The position numbers were made by a program, and so were the translations under genes. From assembly GCF_001275675.1 (NCBI RefSeq), contig NZ_LITM01000003.1, positions 62,001 through 126,000 of the forward strand: DNA of 64,000 bases, in the 5' to 3' direction. The notes beneath the pieces were generated by a model. It did no database searches. It was given only the letters and a program-made list of their open reading frames with translations, and was not told the DNA's origin. Positions 44,761 to 53,425 of the stretch are shown here, piece by piece (within the stretch, counting starts at the first letter, position 1; every line of letters begins with the position of its first letter). Source of the DNA: Lysinibacillus sp. FJAT-14745 (lineage in GTDB: Bacteria > Bacillota > Bacilli > Bacillales_A > Planococcaceae).

Positions 44761-44997
44761 TCAGGCTATCTTTTCTTGTTTATGAAGGAAATTAAGGTTC
44801 ATTTCAAAATCCTGGAGTTGCATACCACCAACTAGTTTGTTATCTTCCCATAGCCCATAATAACGAATGGATGCACCATTGTTTTGATTGTGCATAAAGA
44901 ATGCCTTTAGCTGCTCTTTTATTGGCCGTAAACTACCTATCCTTCCTCGATAAGCACCCACCACAATATCAAGAAAATTTATAAAGTCCACTTTCAT
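44761..44997 (-). pseudogene. Truncated Eis-like GNAT acetyltransferase
   Basis: The first 60 or so residues read as the N-terminal half of an Eis-type GNAT: FLDIVVGAYRGRIGSL, RYYGLWEDNKLVGGMQLQDFEMNL. Full-length Eis-like enzymes are about 400 residues; here the frame ends after NFLHKQEKIA, with no acetyl-CoA-binding motif. The missing part is not found nearby, so this looks like a 3'-deleted remnant, although it retains a start with GGTGGGGATG in front. A 24-bp palindrome is directly upstream. Confidence 0.6.
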
Positions 44998-45008
44998 AGA
45001 CATCCCCA

Positions 45009-45032
45009 CCCTACACTAAATTTAGTGTAGGG
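45009..45032. promoter_or_regulatory. Perfect 24-bp palindrome upstream of the GNAT fragment
   Basis: CCCTACACTAAA is followed immediately by its exact complement TTTAGTGTAGGG, with no spacer. It is 12 bases upstream of the start codon. The shape is that of a dimeric repressor operator; it lacks a T tract on the minus side. Confidence 0.6.
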
Positions 45033-45391
45033 CACGCTCTTTTCATAATTTTTTTCACATTAATTTCAGCCCTCGATAATAACATATATTACCACATACA
45101 AATGTACTGTATGTTGACAGTATTAAACCCTAAGGTGATTAAGGTGAGCTCCTTATTAGCTGTATAAACAAAGGAATTACGAGGTGGAACATACGTGCAT
45201 ATTGTTTTGCATACACCGTTTAATAGCTGTACCGTTATTAAACGTCTTGAGCAAATCGACAGTAACAATGAACTGAGTACACTATTCTCGTTGGCTCGTT
45301 GATTAGAAGTGGGGTACAACTAAATGTAAAGCCCAGAAATATGATGTGTTGAGCAGAGAACTGCATGAATGATTGAAGGGAGACGGAAAGA
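45033..45391. other. Intergenic region with possible decayed coding sequence
   Basis: No intact gene is visible. One plus-strand stretch (about 45181-45302) reads ELRGGTYVHIVLHTPF...LEQIDSNNELSTLFSLAR before a stop and looks protein-like, but has no start or relatives that I recognise. It precedes the HAAS gene, where a PadR regulator is normally found. Confidence 0.35.
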
Positions 45392-46399
45392 GTGAATCTG
45401 ATTGATGTATATATTCATGAAGTAACTAAAAGGATAAGCAAAGATAAGCGTGATAAAACCAGCCTAGAACTAAAATCTACCATTGAAGATATGTTACCTG
45501 AAGATTATTCAGAATCAGATATAAAGGAAGTTCTTAAAAAGCTCGGAAATCCTGTAGAAGTCGCAGCAAGCTACCAAGACACACCACAATTTTTAATCGG
45601 TCCAAAAGTGTTTGACACTTATACTAGAACAATAAAATTAGTTGTTCCTTGGGCGATTATTATTACAGTTATTGTACAGATGATAGAAAGTATTGTGCTT
45701 TATAACGGAGAAGGTGCACTCCTAACTACGATTATTAAAACAGTTTCCATAACGATTTCTCATATTATTTCAGTAATTATCTACGTAGTGTTCTGGATTA
45801 CAGTTGCTTTCATTGTCATTGAACGATCTGGAGGAAAAAACATTCGAATCCCCCTTATAAAAGACCATCCAGAATGGACACCTGATGATTTAGCAAAAGT
45901 TAAAATAATTCCTAAAGAAAAAACTATTTCACTGAATGATAATATTTTCAGTTTCTTAGGCATTGCTATTTTTGCCTTTGTCTATTTCAATGCTAATCAC
46001 CTTTTAGGCATCTATACATCTCACAATAAAGGTGGCTTTAAATTTGTTATGCCTATATTCAATCAGGATGTCTTACTGTCCTTCGCTCCAATCGTTTTAT
46101 TTTGTATCGTTTTAAGTGTTGCTTTAACATGTTGGAAATTGAAGGCTGGTCAATGGACAATGTTAATCGCCGTAGCTAATGCACTCCTTCAATGTACAGG
46201 AGTCATTGTTTTTATCCTCATGGCTATTCACCCCGATCTCATACACAGTCCCGCGGTACCTTATATCGCGGCAATTACGGAAACGACTTCTGCTAAGATC
46301 TTGTTTGCTATAGACCGAATATTATTCGTAAGCATCGCTATTGCCATCATCGCAAATGCATTTGATATTTATAGTGGCTTTAAAAAGGCTAAAATTTGA
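45392..46399 (+). CDS. HAAS-domain membrane protein
   Basis: 335 residues. Residues about 1-65 form an HAAS-type helical domain (LELKSTIEDMLPEDYSESDIKEVLKKLGNPVEVAASYQ) followed by about seven membrane helices. HAAS proteins usually act with a PadR-family repressor encoded just upstream; here that partner is missing. The start is GTG at 45392 after GGGAGACGG. Function beyond membrane signalling is unknown. Confidence 0.75.
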   Translation: MNLIDVYIHEVTKRISKDKRDKTSLELKSTIEDMLPEDYSESDIKEVLKKLGNPVEVAASYQDTPQFLIGPKVFDTYTRTIKLVVPWAIIITVIVQMIESIVLYNGEGALLTTIIKTVSITISHIISVIIYVVFWITVAFIVIERSGGKNIRIPLIKDHPEWTPDDLAKVKIIPKEKTISLNDNIFSFLGIAIFAFVYFNANHLLGIYTSHNKGGFKFVMPIFNQDVLLSFAPIVLFCIVLSVALTCWKLKAGQWTMLIAVANALLQCTGVIVFILMAIHPDLIHSPAVPYIAAITETTSAKILFAIDRILFVSIAIAIIANAFDIYSGFKKAKI

Positions 46400-46579
46400 C
46401 AAGAAATATAAGTTTTGAGAGCTGACTCTTTCTTGTTGGCTCTTTACTCATTCATATATTTATTGACCTACTAAAATACTCCTTAAAATACCGTTATTCT
46501 CTAATGTTTTGTATAATAATAGAGTTAATACATTCATAATAATCTGCACTAATTCAAACAGAATAAGGGGAAATAATTT

Positions 46580-47719
46580 ATGACTATTCTTCTTGTAGAT
46601 GACAATCAGGTCAATCTATTTGTCATTGAAAAAGTATTAAAAAATGCAGGTTATGATAACTGTGTTTCTCTAACATCTGCCTATGAGCTCTTTGATTATT
46701 TACAATTAGATGCACCAAATTCAACAGGAAATTCAGTGGATTTAATTTTATTAGATATAATGATGCCTGAAATTGACGGTATTGAGGCTTGTAAACGTGT
46801 TAAGCAAAATGAACGATTGAAAGATATTCAAATTATCTTTGTCACAGCTCTAGAAGATAAAAATAAACTCGCAGAAGCACTTGATGTCGGGGGAGTAGAT
46901 TATATTACAAAGCCGATCAATAAAACCGAGCTTCTTGCTAGAATTCGAGTTGCATTACGATTGAAAGCTGAATTAGATTGGCATACTCAACAAGAAAAGA
47001 AAATACAATACGAATTAGATCTAGCAACACACGTACAAAGAAGCCTTTTGAATGCTCCTTTAAACGACACTAATATTCAAATAGAGGTATCTTATCTTCC
47101 TTCCTCTAATTTAGCAGGGGATATGTATTATTGGCATAAAATAGACGATCACCGATACGCCATCATTTTGCTTGATATGATGGGACATGGTATCCCTGCT
47201 TCACTTGTTTGTATGTTTATCTCCTCTGTCCTAAGAGAAGCCGTTAAACAATTAGTAGATCCTGAATTAGTTATTAAAGAGTTAAACCGTTATATGACAC
47301 TTTTGCAAAACGGAAAAGACGACAATCTGTTTTATTTCACAGCTATTTATTTAGTGATAGATACAGCACAAAAAACAATTGAATATGTGAACGCTGGTCA
47401 CCCTTCTGGCTATGCTCTAGTTGATGAAAAAACGCTCGTACCATTAAATAGAGGAAGCTGTGCAGTCGGCTTTTTCGATGAGATCGACGTACAAAAGCAA
47501 TTCATTCACTACAATGAGGATGTGCAAATTGTTTTATATACGGATGGCGTATTAGAGGCAATGGGACCAAATGAAATAGAGTCAGAGAAGCATTTGCAAA
47601 CGCTACTATCTACGAAATGGGATTATTCTCAACGTCTAATCGACATTTTACTACCTAAGGAGCAACAAGAAAACCAACCAGATGATATGTGTGTATTAAT
47701 GATTCAGGCACAGGCGTAA
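46580..47719 (+). CDS. rsbY: Response regulator with PP2C phosphatase output (RsbY/RsbU-like)
   Basis: 379 residues: a receiver domain (ILLVDDNQVNLFVIEKVL, phosphoacceptor in LILLDIMMPEIDGIE, KPINKTELLARI) and a PPM/SpoIIE phosphatase domain from about 150 (ATHVQRSLL, SNLAGDMYYW, LLDMMGHGIPASLVCMF, VNAGHPSG, LYTDGVLEA, QPDDMCVL). This architecture dephosphorylates an anti-anti-sigma factor such as RsbV. Together with the convergent methyltransferase and hybrid kinase it matches the RsbK-RsbM-RsbY branch of sigma-B control in the B. cereus group. A clear AAGGGG ribosome binding site is present. Confidence 0.85.
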   Translation: MTILLVDDNQVNLFVIEKVLKNAGYDNCVSLTSAYELFDYLQLDAPNSTGNSVDLILLDIMMPEIDGIEACKRVKQNERLKDIQIIFVTALEDKNKLAEALDVGGVDYITKPINKTELLARIRVALRLKAELDWHTQQEKKIQYELDLATHVQRSLLNAPLNDTNIQIEVSYLPSSNLAGDMYYWHKIDDHRYAIILLDMMGHGIPASLVCMFISSVLREAVKQLVDPELVIKELNRYMTLLQNGKDDNLFYFTAIYLVIDTAQKTIEYVNAGHPSGYALVDEKTLVPLNRGSCAVGFFDEIDVQKQFIHYNEDVQIVLYTDGVLEAMGPNEIESEKHLQTLLSTKWDYSQRLIDILLPKEQQENQPDDMCVLMIQAQA

Positions 47720-47732
47720 ACTACTTAAGATA

Positions 47733-47779
47733 GGGCTGATGCCTAAGTCTCTACTGTGGAGAAACTTAGGCATCAGCCC
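47733..47779. terminator. Strong bidirectional terminator
   Basis: GGGCTGATGCCTAAG and CTTAGGCATCAGCCC are exact 15-base complements, followed by TTTTTT. It separates the phosphatase gene from the convergent CheR gene. Confidence 0.9.
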
Positions 47780-47789
47780 ATTTTTTATC

Positions 47790-48629
47790 TTACTTTATCT
47801 TCTGAAATATTTTTTCATTGTCTACGATTTCTTTATATGTTGAAATAATATCTTCAAATCGTAGTGTCTCCTTATCACCTAAGCATAAAAATCCATTATC
47901 ACTTAGGCTTCCGGAAAACAAACGATGAACCTTGTTTTGTAACTCAGGTGAAAAATAAATTAAAACATTTCGGCACATAATGACATGAAATTCATTAAAC
48001 GATTGATCTGTTACTAAATTATGCTGTGCAAATATAATGTTTTTCAACAGTGACAGATGGAAATAAGCATATTGATCATCTGTTTTATAGTATTCGGAAA
48101 AAGTATGATGGCCACCTGCAAACATATAGTTTTTCGTATATGCCTGCATTTTGCTAATCGGAAATACTCCCTTTTTTGCCTTTTCCAATACTTGTTCGTT
48201 CATATCTGTAGCGTAAATAACTGCTTTATCCATTAACCCTTCCTCCTCTAGCAAAATAGCCATGGAGTATACTTCCTCACCTGTGGCACATCCTGCGTGC
48301 CATATCCGAATTTCAGGGTAATCTCTTAAATACGGTACAACCTCTTGGCGAAAAGCCTTAAAAAAGCTAGGGTCACGGAACATTTCAGTAACATTTATAG
48401 AAAAATCATTCAATAGTAGCTCTAAAAACTCATTTTCGTGTATTACTTTTTCAAGTACACGAGAAATCGTTGGAATATTACTCATCCTCATCCTACTATA
48501 AATCCTTCGTAATATAGAAGAACGATTATATTGTCGAAAATCAAATCCCGATAAACGATAAATAGCCTCAAGTAACAAATCAATTTCTAAATCTGTATGC
48601 TTTTTTTGCTGCAAAGGAAATCGGTCCAT
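47790..48629 (-). CDS. rsbM: CheR-type protein methyltransferase (RsbM-like)
   Basis: 279 residues with a CheR N-terminal helical domain and a SAM-binding domain (IRIWHAGCATGEEVYSMAILLEE, then VIYATDMNEQVLEKAKKG, and VIMCRNVLIYFSPELQNKVHRLF). CheR normally methylates chemoreceptors, but this gene directly follows a hybrid kinase, as RsbM does in B. cereus, where it methylates RsbK to damp sigma-B signalling. It starts one base after the kinase stop, with AAGGGAG inside the kinase coding end, so the two are translationally coupled. Confidence 0.87.
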   Translation of the reverse strand: MDRFPLQQKKHTDLEIDLLLEAIYRLSGFDFRQYNRSSILRRIYSRMRMSNIPTISRVLEKVIHENEFLELLLNDFSINVTEMFRDPSFFKAFRQEVVPYLRDYPEIRIWHAGCATGEEVYSMAILLEEEGLMDKAVIYATDMNEQVLEKAKKGVFPISKMQAYTKNYMFAGGHHTFSEYYKTDDQYAYFHLSLLKNIIFAQHNLVTDQSFNEFHVIMCRNVLIYFSPELQNKVHRLFSGSLSDNGFLCLGDKETLRFEDIISTYKEIVDNEKIFQKIK

Positions 48630-48630
48630 T

Positions 48631-51378
48631 TTATAAACTCCCTTTGGAAACTAGCCATACTCTTAAAACGGATATTAATTGATCTAAATTTAATGGCTTA
48701 CTAATATAATCTGAAGCACCAGCCTCTAATGATTTATCTCGATCATTTTTCATGGCCTTCGCTGTTAAAGCAATGATCGGTAAATCTGTAATCTTCAGTT
48801 GTTTGCGTATAATCGACATCGTTTCATAGCCATCCAAGTTTGGCATCATAATATCCATCAGAATAAGGTCAATCTCATCATTAGATTGCAAAATATCTAA
48901 ACACTCTATTCCATCTTTTGCAACTAAGATATTCATGCCTCGTTTTTCGAGCGCATTTTTTAATGCATAGATATTACGATAATCATCATCTACAATTAAA
49001 ATATTTTTCCCTTGAAAGACTTCTACCTCATGTTGAGAAAATTCCTGAACTTCTGATAGCTGCTCTTCCTCTTCTAACTCATGTACTTCATTAGTAGCCC
49101 CTACCTCATGAATAGCAAGCTCAAGGTATTTTTGCTCCTCGATTCCATTGGGCAAGCTTGGGATTGTCAGTGTAAATGTACTCCCTTGCCCCTCGTCACT
49201 TTGTAAAGAAACCCAGCCACCAAGTAATCTTGCAAGCTCTTTACAAATGGACAAACCAAGACCTGTTCCACCGTATTTACGCACTGTTGCCCCATCGGCC
49301 TGTTGGAATGATTCAAAAATTAGCTGATGCTTGTCCTTTGGAATACCTATACCCGTATCTGAAACAGTGATTTCTAACCAGTCGGCACTAACATCCTGCA
49401 TATTATTTGTTAACTGTTCTTGGCCAAACTGTTTAATGTCAAGATTAACTGAACCTTGCTCTGTAAATTTAAAGGCATTTGATAATAAATTTTTTAATAT
49501 TTGTTGGAATCTTTTTTCGTCCGTATAGAAAACATCTACTACATTTCTGTCTTTCGAAATATTGAATTGTAGATTTTGTTTCGTTGCTACAGGCGCAAAG
49601 ATTCGCTCGATTTGTACAGGAACCTCGCTCATATTCATTTCATCAAAGCTAATATCCAGCTTGCCTGCCTCTACTTTTGATAAATCTAAAATATCGTTAA
49701 TTAATACTAGCAGATCTTCACCTGAAGAGTGGATAACCTTTGCAAATTCAGCTTCCTCTTCTGATAAATTGCTTTGGCTATTTTCAGCTAACATTTCAGA
49801 TAAAATTAATATGCTATTCAGTGGCGTTCGCAATTCATGTGACATATTGGCTAAAAACTCAGATTTATACTTTGAATTTAGTAACAGCTGCTCCGCACTT
49901 TTCTCTAATTCTTTTTTAGCTTGTTCTATTTCTCTCGACTTTAACTCTGCCTCTTTTGTTCTTTCTTCCAATTGTTCATTAATCATTGTCAGTTCCTCTG
50001 TTTGCATCTGCAATTCTTCCGATTGTGCCTGAAGCTCTTCAGATTGTACTTGTAATTCCTCTGTCAAAGCTCTTGATTCATTCAACAAACGGACAATTTC
50101 CATACGCCCTAGGACACTATTGATCGTTAATCCAAAGGTTTCGATAACTTGTTTCACTAGTTCCTGCTGCAGCTCATTAAAGCCGGTCGTTGTAGCTAAT
50201 TCAACAACAGCTATTACGTCATTTTCAAATACAATAGGGACGATAAAAATACCTTTTGGTGATACTTTCCCTAAACCAGTGCCTATTAAACGGAAATCTT
50301 CTGGAATATCATTATCAATTAAAATCTTTTTTTCTAAAGCACATTGTCCAATTAAGCCTTGCCCCAGTTTAAAGCTCCCAATTCCAACGTCATCCCTTGC
50401 ATCTGCAAAAGCAGCTTTTTTTACAAACTGTATATGATTATCAGTAGTTTCACGAACATAAAATGCACCAAGGGAAGATTGCGTTTTTGGCGCTATTTCT
50501 GAAAGGAAGGTTTCAGCTAATTTAGTAATGGCAGAAATGCCTTGATATTTTGTGACAATTTCTGCGATATTCGACTGTAGCCATTCTCTTCTCTCAAGCG
50601 CATCTAACAACTCATTTGTAGCAGTTGCAAGGGCATTGATTTCATCATTTGTTCTAACATGGATTCTTCCTTTTTTACTGCTCTTGGAAGCAGCGATTTC
50701 TTGGATTGTTCGTGTAACCTCTGTTAACGTTTTTACGATTGAACGAGAAATACCACTTGCAATAGTAATCGCAACAACTGAAATAAATACAAGTATGCCA
50801 AGCAGTGTAAGTGTTACAATACTAGTCCTCTTGTCCAAATCATTTACTTTAGCCTGCATAGTTGCAATTACCGCTGAACGGAGTGATTCAAACTGATCTC
50901 GTACTGTTGCCATATCTTTGCGACCCATATCTACTTTATAGAGTTCATATAACGCTTCTGTATTGTTTTCTTTTTTAAATTTAATAGAAGGCACTTCTGA
51001 CGTTGTAATCCAATGCTCTATTGTCGCCTTTATCTCATTTAGCTCCTGTTGTTGTGTTGGTTTATTTTCTAAAAGCTGATAAAGTTCATCAAAATCAGAT
51101 TTCCAACTTTCACTAGCTTTGTTATAAGGCTCTAAATAGCTTGATTCACCTGTAATAATAAAGCCCCTAAGGCTTGACTCCATATCTAAAATGTTTTTTT
51201 CAATGCGATTGGTTAGAGCATGTACATTTGAGTCACTCTTGATAATATAATTTCTTTCTTTTTGTAAAGAAGTAATTTGATTATTTAAGATGATCACTGA
51301 TGCAAGTAAACAAAGTATGATAACAATATAGCCTAACGTAATTTTAGTTCGTATACCTATCTTTAATTTATTTAACAT
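48631..51378 (-). CDS. rsbK: Hybrid sensor histidine kinase (RsbK-like)
   Basis: 915-residue membrane kinase. Domains in order: TM (about 10-30), CHASE3 sensor (about 40-180), TM (about 185-207), HAMP, GAF (about 285-420), a long coiled coil with EELQ-x-QSEELQ repeats, HisKA with FLANMSHELRTPLNSIL, HATPase (ILKNLLSNAFKFTEQG, GTGLGLSI) and a C-terminal receiver (ILIVDDDYRNIYALKNAL, LILMDIMMPNLDGYE, SKPLNLDQLI). The same order is found in RsbK, which phosphorylates RsbY under stress. Glutamates in the coiled coil and HAMP regions are candidate methylation sites for the adjacent CheR-type enzyme. Confidence 0.87.
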   Translation of the reverse strand: MLNKLKIGIRTKITLGYIVIILCLLASVIILNNQITSLQKERNYIIKSDSNVHALTNRIEKNILDMESSLRGFIITGESSYLEPYNKASESWKSDFDELYQLLENKPTQQQELNEIKATIEHWITTSEVPSIKFKKENNTEALYELYKVDMGRKDMATVRDQFESLRSAVIATMQAKVNDLDKRTSIVTLTLLGILVFISVVAITIASGISRSIVKTLTEVTRTIQEIAASKSSKKGRIHVRTNDEINALATATNELLDALERREWLQSNIAEIVTKYQGISAITKLAETFLSEIAPKTQSSLGAFYVRETTDNHIQFVKKAAFADARDDVGIGSFKLGQGLIGQCALEKKILIDNDIPEDFRLIGTGLGKVSPKGIFIVPIVFENDVIAVVELATTTGFNELQQELVKQVIETFGLTINSVLGRMEIVRLLNESRALTEELQVQSEELQAQSEELQMQTEELTMINEQLEERTKEAELKSREIEQAKKELEKSAEQLLLNSKYKSEFLANMSHELRTPLNSILILSEMLAENSQSNLSEEEAEFAKVIHSSGEDLLVLINDILDLSKVEAGKLDISFDEMNMSEVPVQIERIFAPVATKQNLQFNISKDRNVVDVFYTDEKRFQQILKNLLSNAFKFTEQGSVNLDIKQFGQEQLTNNMQDVSADWLEITVSDTGIGIPKDKHQLIFESFQQADGATVRKYGGTGLGLSICKELARLLGGWVSLQSDEGQGSTFTLTIPSLPNGIEEQKYLELAIHEVGATNEVHELEEEEQLSEVQEFSQHEVEVFQGKNILIVDDDYRNIYALKNALEKRGMNILVAKDGIECLDILQSNDEIDLILMDIMMPNLDGYETMSIIRKQLKITDLPIIALTAKAMKNDRDKSLEAGASDYISKPLNLDQLISVLRVWLVSKGSL

Positions 51379-51522
51379 TTGTTTTCCTACCTTTATCTGT
51401 CATAAACTCTATAACTAGTATCATTGTACATCAAAAAGTAACTAAGTTTCTTCCGCTTAGATTAAGAGAGTAATCTCTTTCCGACAAATACTTAACAAAA
51501 TTTACATTGAAAGAGTTCATCA

Positions 51523-51845
51523 CCATAACGTGGGGTTGATTTCCGTTCCGACTGGGCGCTTTGTTGCTGACGCTTCGCTTTCGCACAGATAAAACATTTG
51601 CCGCTGACGCTTCGCTTTCGCGCAGAGCAGAGCTTCCTGGGGGCGTCCGATGAGCCGCTTTTGTTGCTGCCGCTACGTTAGCACTACGCTTTCGCACAGA
51701 AAACATTCGCTTCGCTGCAGGGTCTCGGGGCAACAGGATGTTGGTCACGAAGGCGTTATCACAGGACGTGATGCTTTTAGCCTTCGTTCCTCTATTGCTA
51801 ATCCCCAAGGAGTCGCCCAGCCTCCACTACAATCAACTTTTATTC
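51523..51845. repeat. Dispersed intergenic repeat, copy 5 (long form)
   Basis: Starts CACCATAACGTGGGGTTGAT and TTCCGTTCCGACTGGGCG and ends AAGGAGTCGCCCAGCCTCC, ACTACAATCAACTTTTATTC. GTTGAT/ATCAAC and CTGGGCG/CGCCCAG are outer inverted arms. Inside are two to three copies of GACGCTTCGCTTTCGC. It fills most of the 607-base gap between the kinase and endopeptidase genes and contains no credible gene. Confidence 0.75.
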
Positions 51846-51946
51846 ATTGAATACGTTTTAACAAATGTCATACCTAACTTCCTGTGATGATCCATTAAAA
51901 GTTAATAAGTCTCATATTCTTTTCATATACATATTATATTGGCCAA

Positions 51947-51965
51947 TTTTGCAGAGGCATAATTG
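51947..51965. repeat. Partial 22-bp palindrome repeat, copy F
   Basis: TTTTGCAGAGGCATAATTG keeps the right half of the CAATTATGCC-type palindrome; the left arm is degraded. It lies 20 bases before the endopeptidase start. Confidence 0.6.
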
Positions 51966-51985
51966 ATAATAAGGAGAGAACAAGT

Positions 51986-53176
51986 GTGGACATTTACGTA
52001 AGACCAGGAGATTCTCTTTGGCATTTTAGTGAAGTGTTTAAGATACCTCTTCAACTAATTATAGATTCAAACCGAAATATTAAACCTTCATTTTTAAGGG
52101 TTGGACAACGCATCCGAATTCCGGGGTTTGTTACAGTCAATTATCAAATAAGACTTGGAGATACCTTTTGGCAAATAGCACAAAGCAGAAATCTACCATT
52201 AGTAGCCATCTTGCTTGTCAACCCTGGTCTTAATCCAAATCAATTACGAATTGGACAGACCATTCGCATTCCCCAACGAATCACATGGAGGCTCGTCAAT
52301 GGTAAACAAAATTATACTTATACTATCATGATGAATGATATCAAAAAACTACTCGATGCTTATCCATTTCTACAGAGCTCCACAATTGGACATTCTGTTT
52401 TACAGCATGAAATTCCAGAGCTTCTCATCGGAAACGGAACTAAGCGCGTCCATTATAACGGCTCCTTTCATGCGAATGAATGGATTACAACTCCGATTAT
52501 ATTAACTTTTATAAACGACTACTTACTCTCTCTCACCAATCAAAGTACAATTCGCGGTTTATCTGCACTCCCACTTTACCAGCAAACAATCCTTTCTATA
52601 GTTCCTATGGTCAATCCCGATGGTGTCGATTTAGTCATACAAGGGCCACCTAATGACGAAGTATTAAGAAATCAGCTTATTACTTGGAATGACGGTAGCA
52701 CCGATTTCTCAGGTTGGAAGGCTAATATAAATGGTGTCGATTTGAATGATCAGTTTCCTGCAAAGTGGGAGTTCGAAAATGCCCGAAATCCTAAAACGCC
52801 TGGACCAAGAGATTTTGGAGGACAACGACCTTTGTCCGAGCCAGAGGCCATTGCTATGGCTGACTTAACAAAGAAACGCGATTTCGCCAGAGTTCTTGCG
52901 TTTCATACACAAGGTAGAGTGATTTATTGGGGTTTCGAAAATCTCGAACCACCAGAGTCAGAAATCTTTGTTAATGAGTTTAGCCGGGTTAGTGGCTACG
53001 AGCCTATCAATTCAGCAGGCAGTTATGCTGGTTATAAAGATTGGTTTATCCAGGATTGGCGTAGACCTGGCTTTACCGTTGAGTTAGGTAGCGGTACAAA
53101 TCCACTCCCACTTAGCCAATTCGAGGACATCTATGAAGAAACATTAGGTATATTCCTTGCAGCATTGTATATGTAA
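51986..53176 (+). CDS. Gamma-D-glutamyl-L-diamino acid endopeptidase I (LysM-M14)
   Basis: Spore-associated metallopeptidase that cuts the gamma-D-Glu-(L)meso-diaminopimelate bond of peptidoglycan stems. It is 396 residues, the size recalled for endopeptidase I of L. sphaericus. There are two LysM repeats (about 2-47 and 50-96: YVRPGDSLWHFSEVFKIP; YQIRLGDTFWQIAQSRNLP) and an M14 carboxypeptidase fold. Zinc ligands are visible as H162 and E165 (FHANEW) and H307 (AFHTQG); the catalytic glutamate is probably in FTVELGSG. There is no signal peptide, as for the sphaericus enzyme. Start GTG after GGAGAG. Confidence 0.92.
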   Translation: MDIYVRPGDSLWHFSEVFKIPLQLIIDSNRNIKPSFLRVGQRIRIPGFVTVNYQIRLGDTFWQIAQSRNLPLVAILLVNPGLNPNQLRIGQTIRIPQRITWRLVNGKQNYTYTIMMNDIKKLLDAYPFLQSSTIGHSVLQHEIPELLIGNGTKRVHYNGSFHANEWITTPIILTFINDYLLSLTNQSTIRGLSALPLYQQTILSIVPMVNPDGVDLVIQGPPNDEVLRNQLITWNDGSTDFSGWKANINGVDLNDQFPAKWEFENARNPKTPGPRDFGGQRPLSEPEAIAMADLTKKRDFARVLAFHTQGRVIYWGFENLEPPESEIFVNEFSRVSGYEPINSAGSYAGYKDWFIQDWRRPGFTVELGSGTNPLPLSQFEDIYEETLGIFLAALYM

Positions 53177-53270
53177 TAGAATAGTCCCCATGAAGATTTT
53201 TTGTTTGATTTTATTGTTTCGTAAAAAAACGATCTTGTTTATAAAATCGAATTAAGATAATGTGCCCACT

Positions 53271-53304
53271 CCCCTTTCGCTTTTAAAGTGAATGGGGATT
53301 TTTT
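53271..53304 (+). terminator. Terminator after the endopeptidase gene
   Basis: CCCCTTTCGCTTTT and AAAGTGAATGGGG form a nearly complete stem followed by TTTTTT. Confidence 0.75.
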
Positions 53305-53350
53305 AACCCTAATTATTACTCTCGGTAATTTTCTGGACGTATTTGGAAAA

Positions 53351-53406
53351 ATTACTTTGACAGGTAGAGTAATATTTGCTAACATTACTCTGACAGATAG
53401 AGCAAT
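53351..53406 (+). promoter_or_regulatory. PadR operon promoter with two direct-repeat operators
   Basis: ATTACTTTGACAG-GTAGAGTAAT (53351-53373) and ATTACTCTGACAG-ATAGAGCAAT (53384-53406) are near-identical, each with inverted ATTACTCT/AGAGTAAT ends, 33 bases apart. A -35 TTGACA (53357-53362) lies in the first, and the -10 TAACAT (53380-53385) abuts the second at 17-base spacing. Binding would block polymerase, fitting PadR autoregulation. Confidence 0.75.
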
Positions 53407-53425
53407 AAAAAGAAGTAGGTGACTT

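Noticed and set aside
45089-45319. 76-codon minus-strand frame
   Set aside because: No ribosome binding site and an unlikely composition; the opposite strand looks more like a decayed gene.
49176-50896. Plus-strand frames opposite the hybrid kinase
   Set aside because: They are antisense shadows of a fully motif-supported kinase gene.
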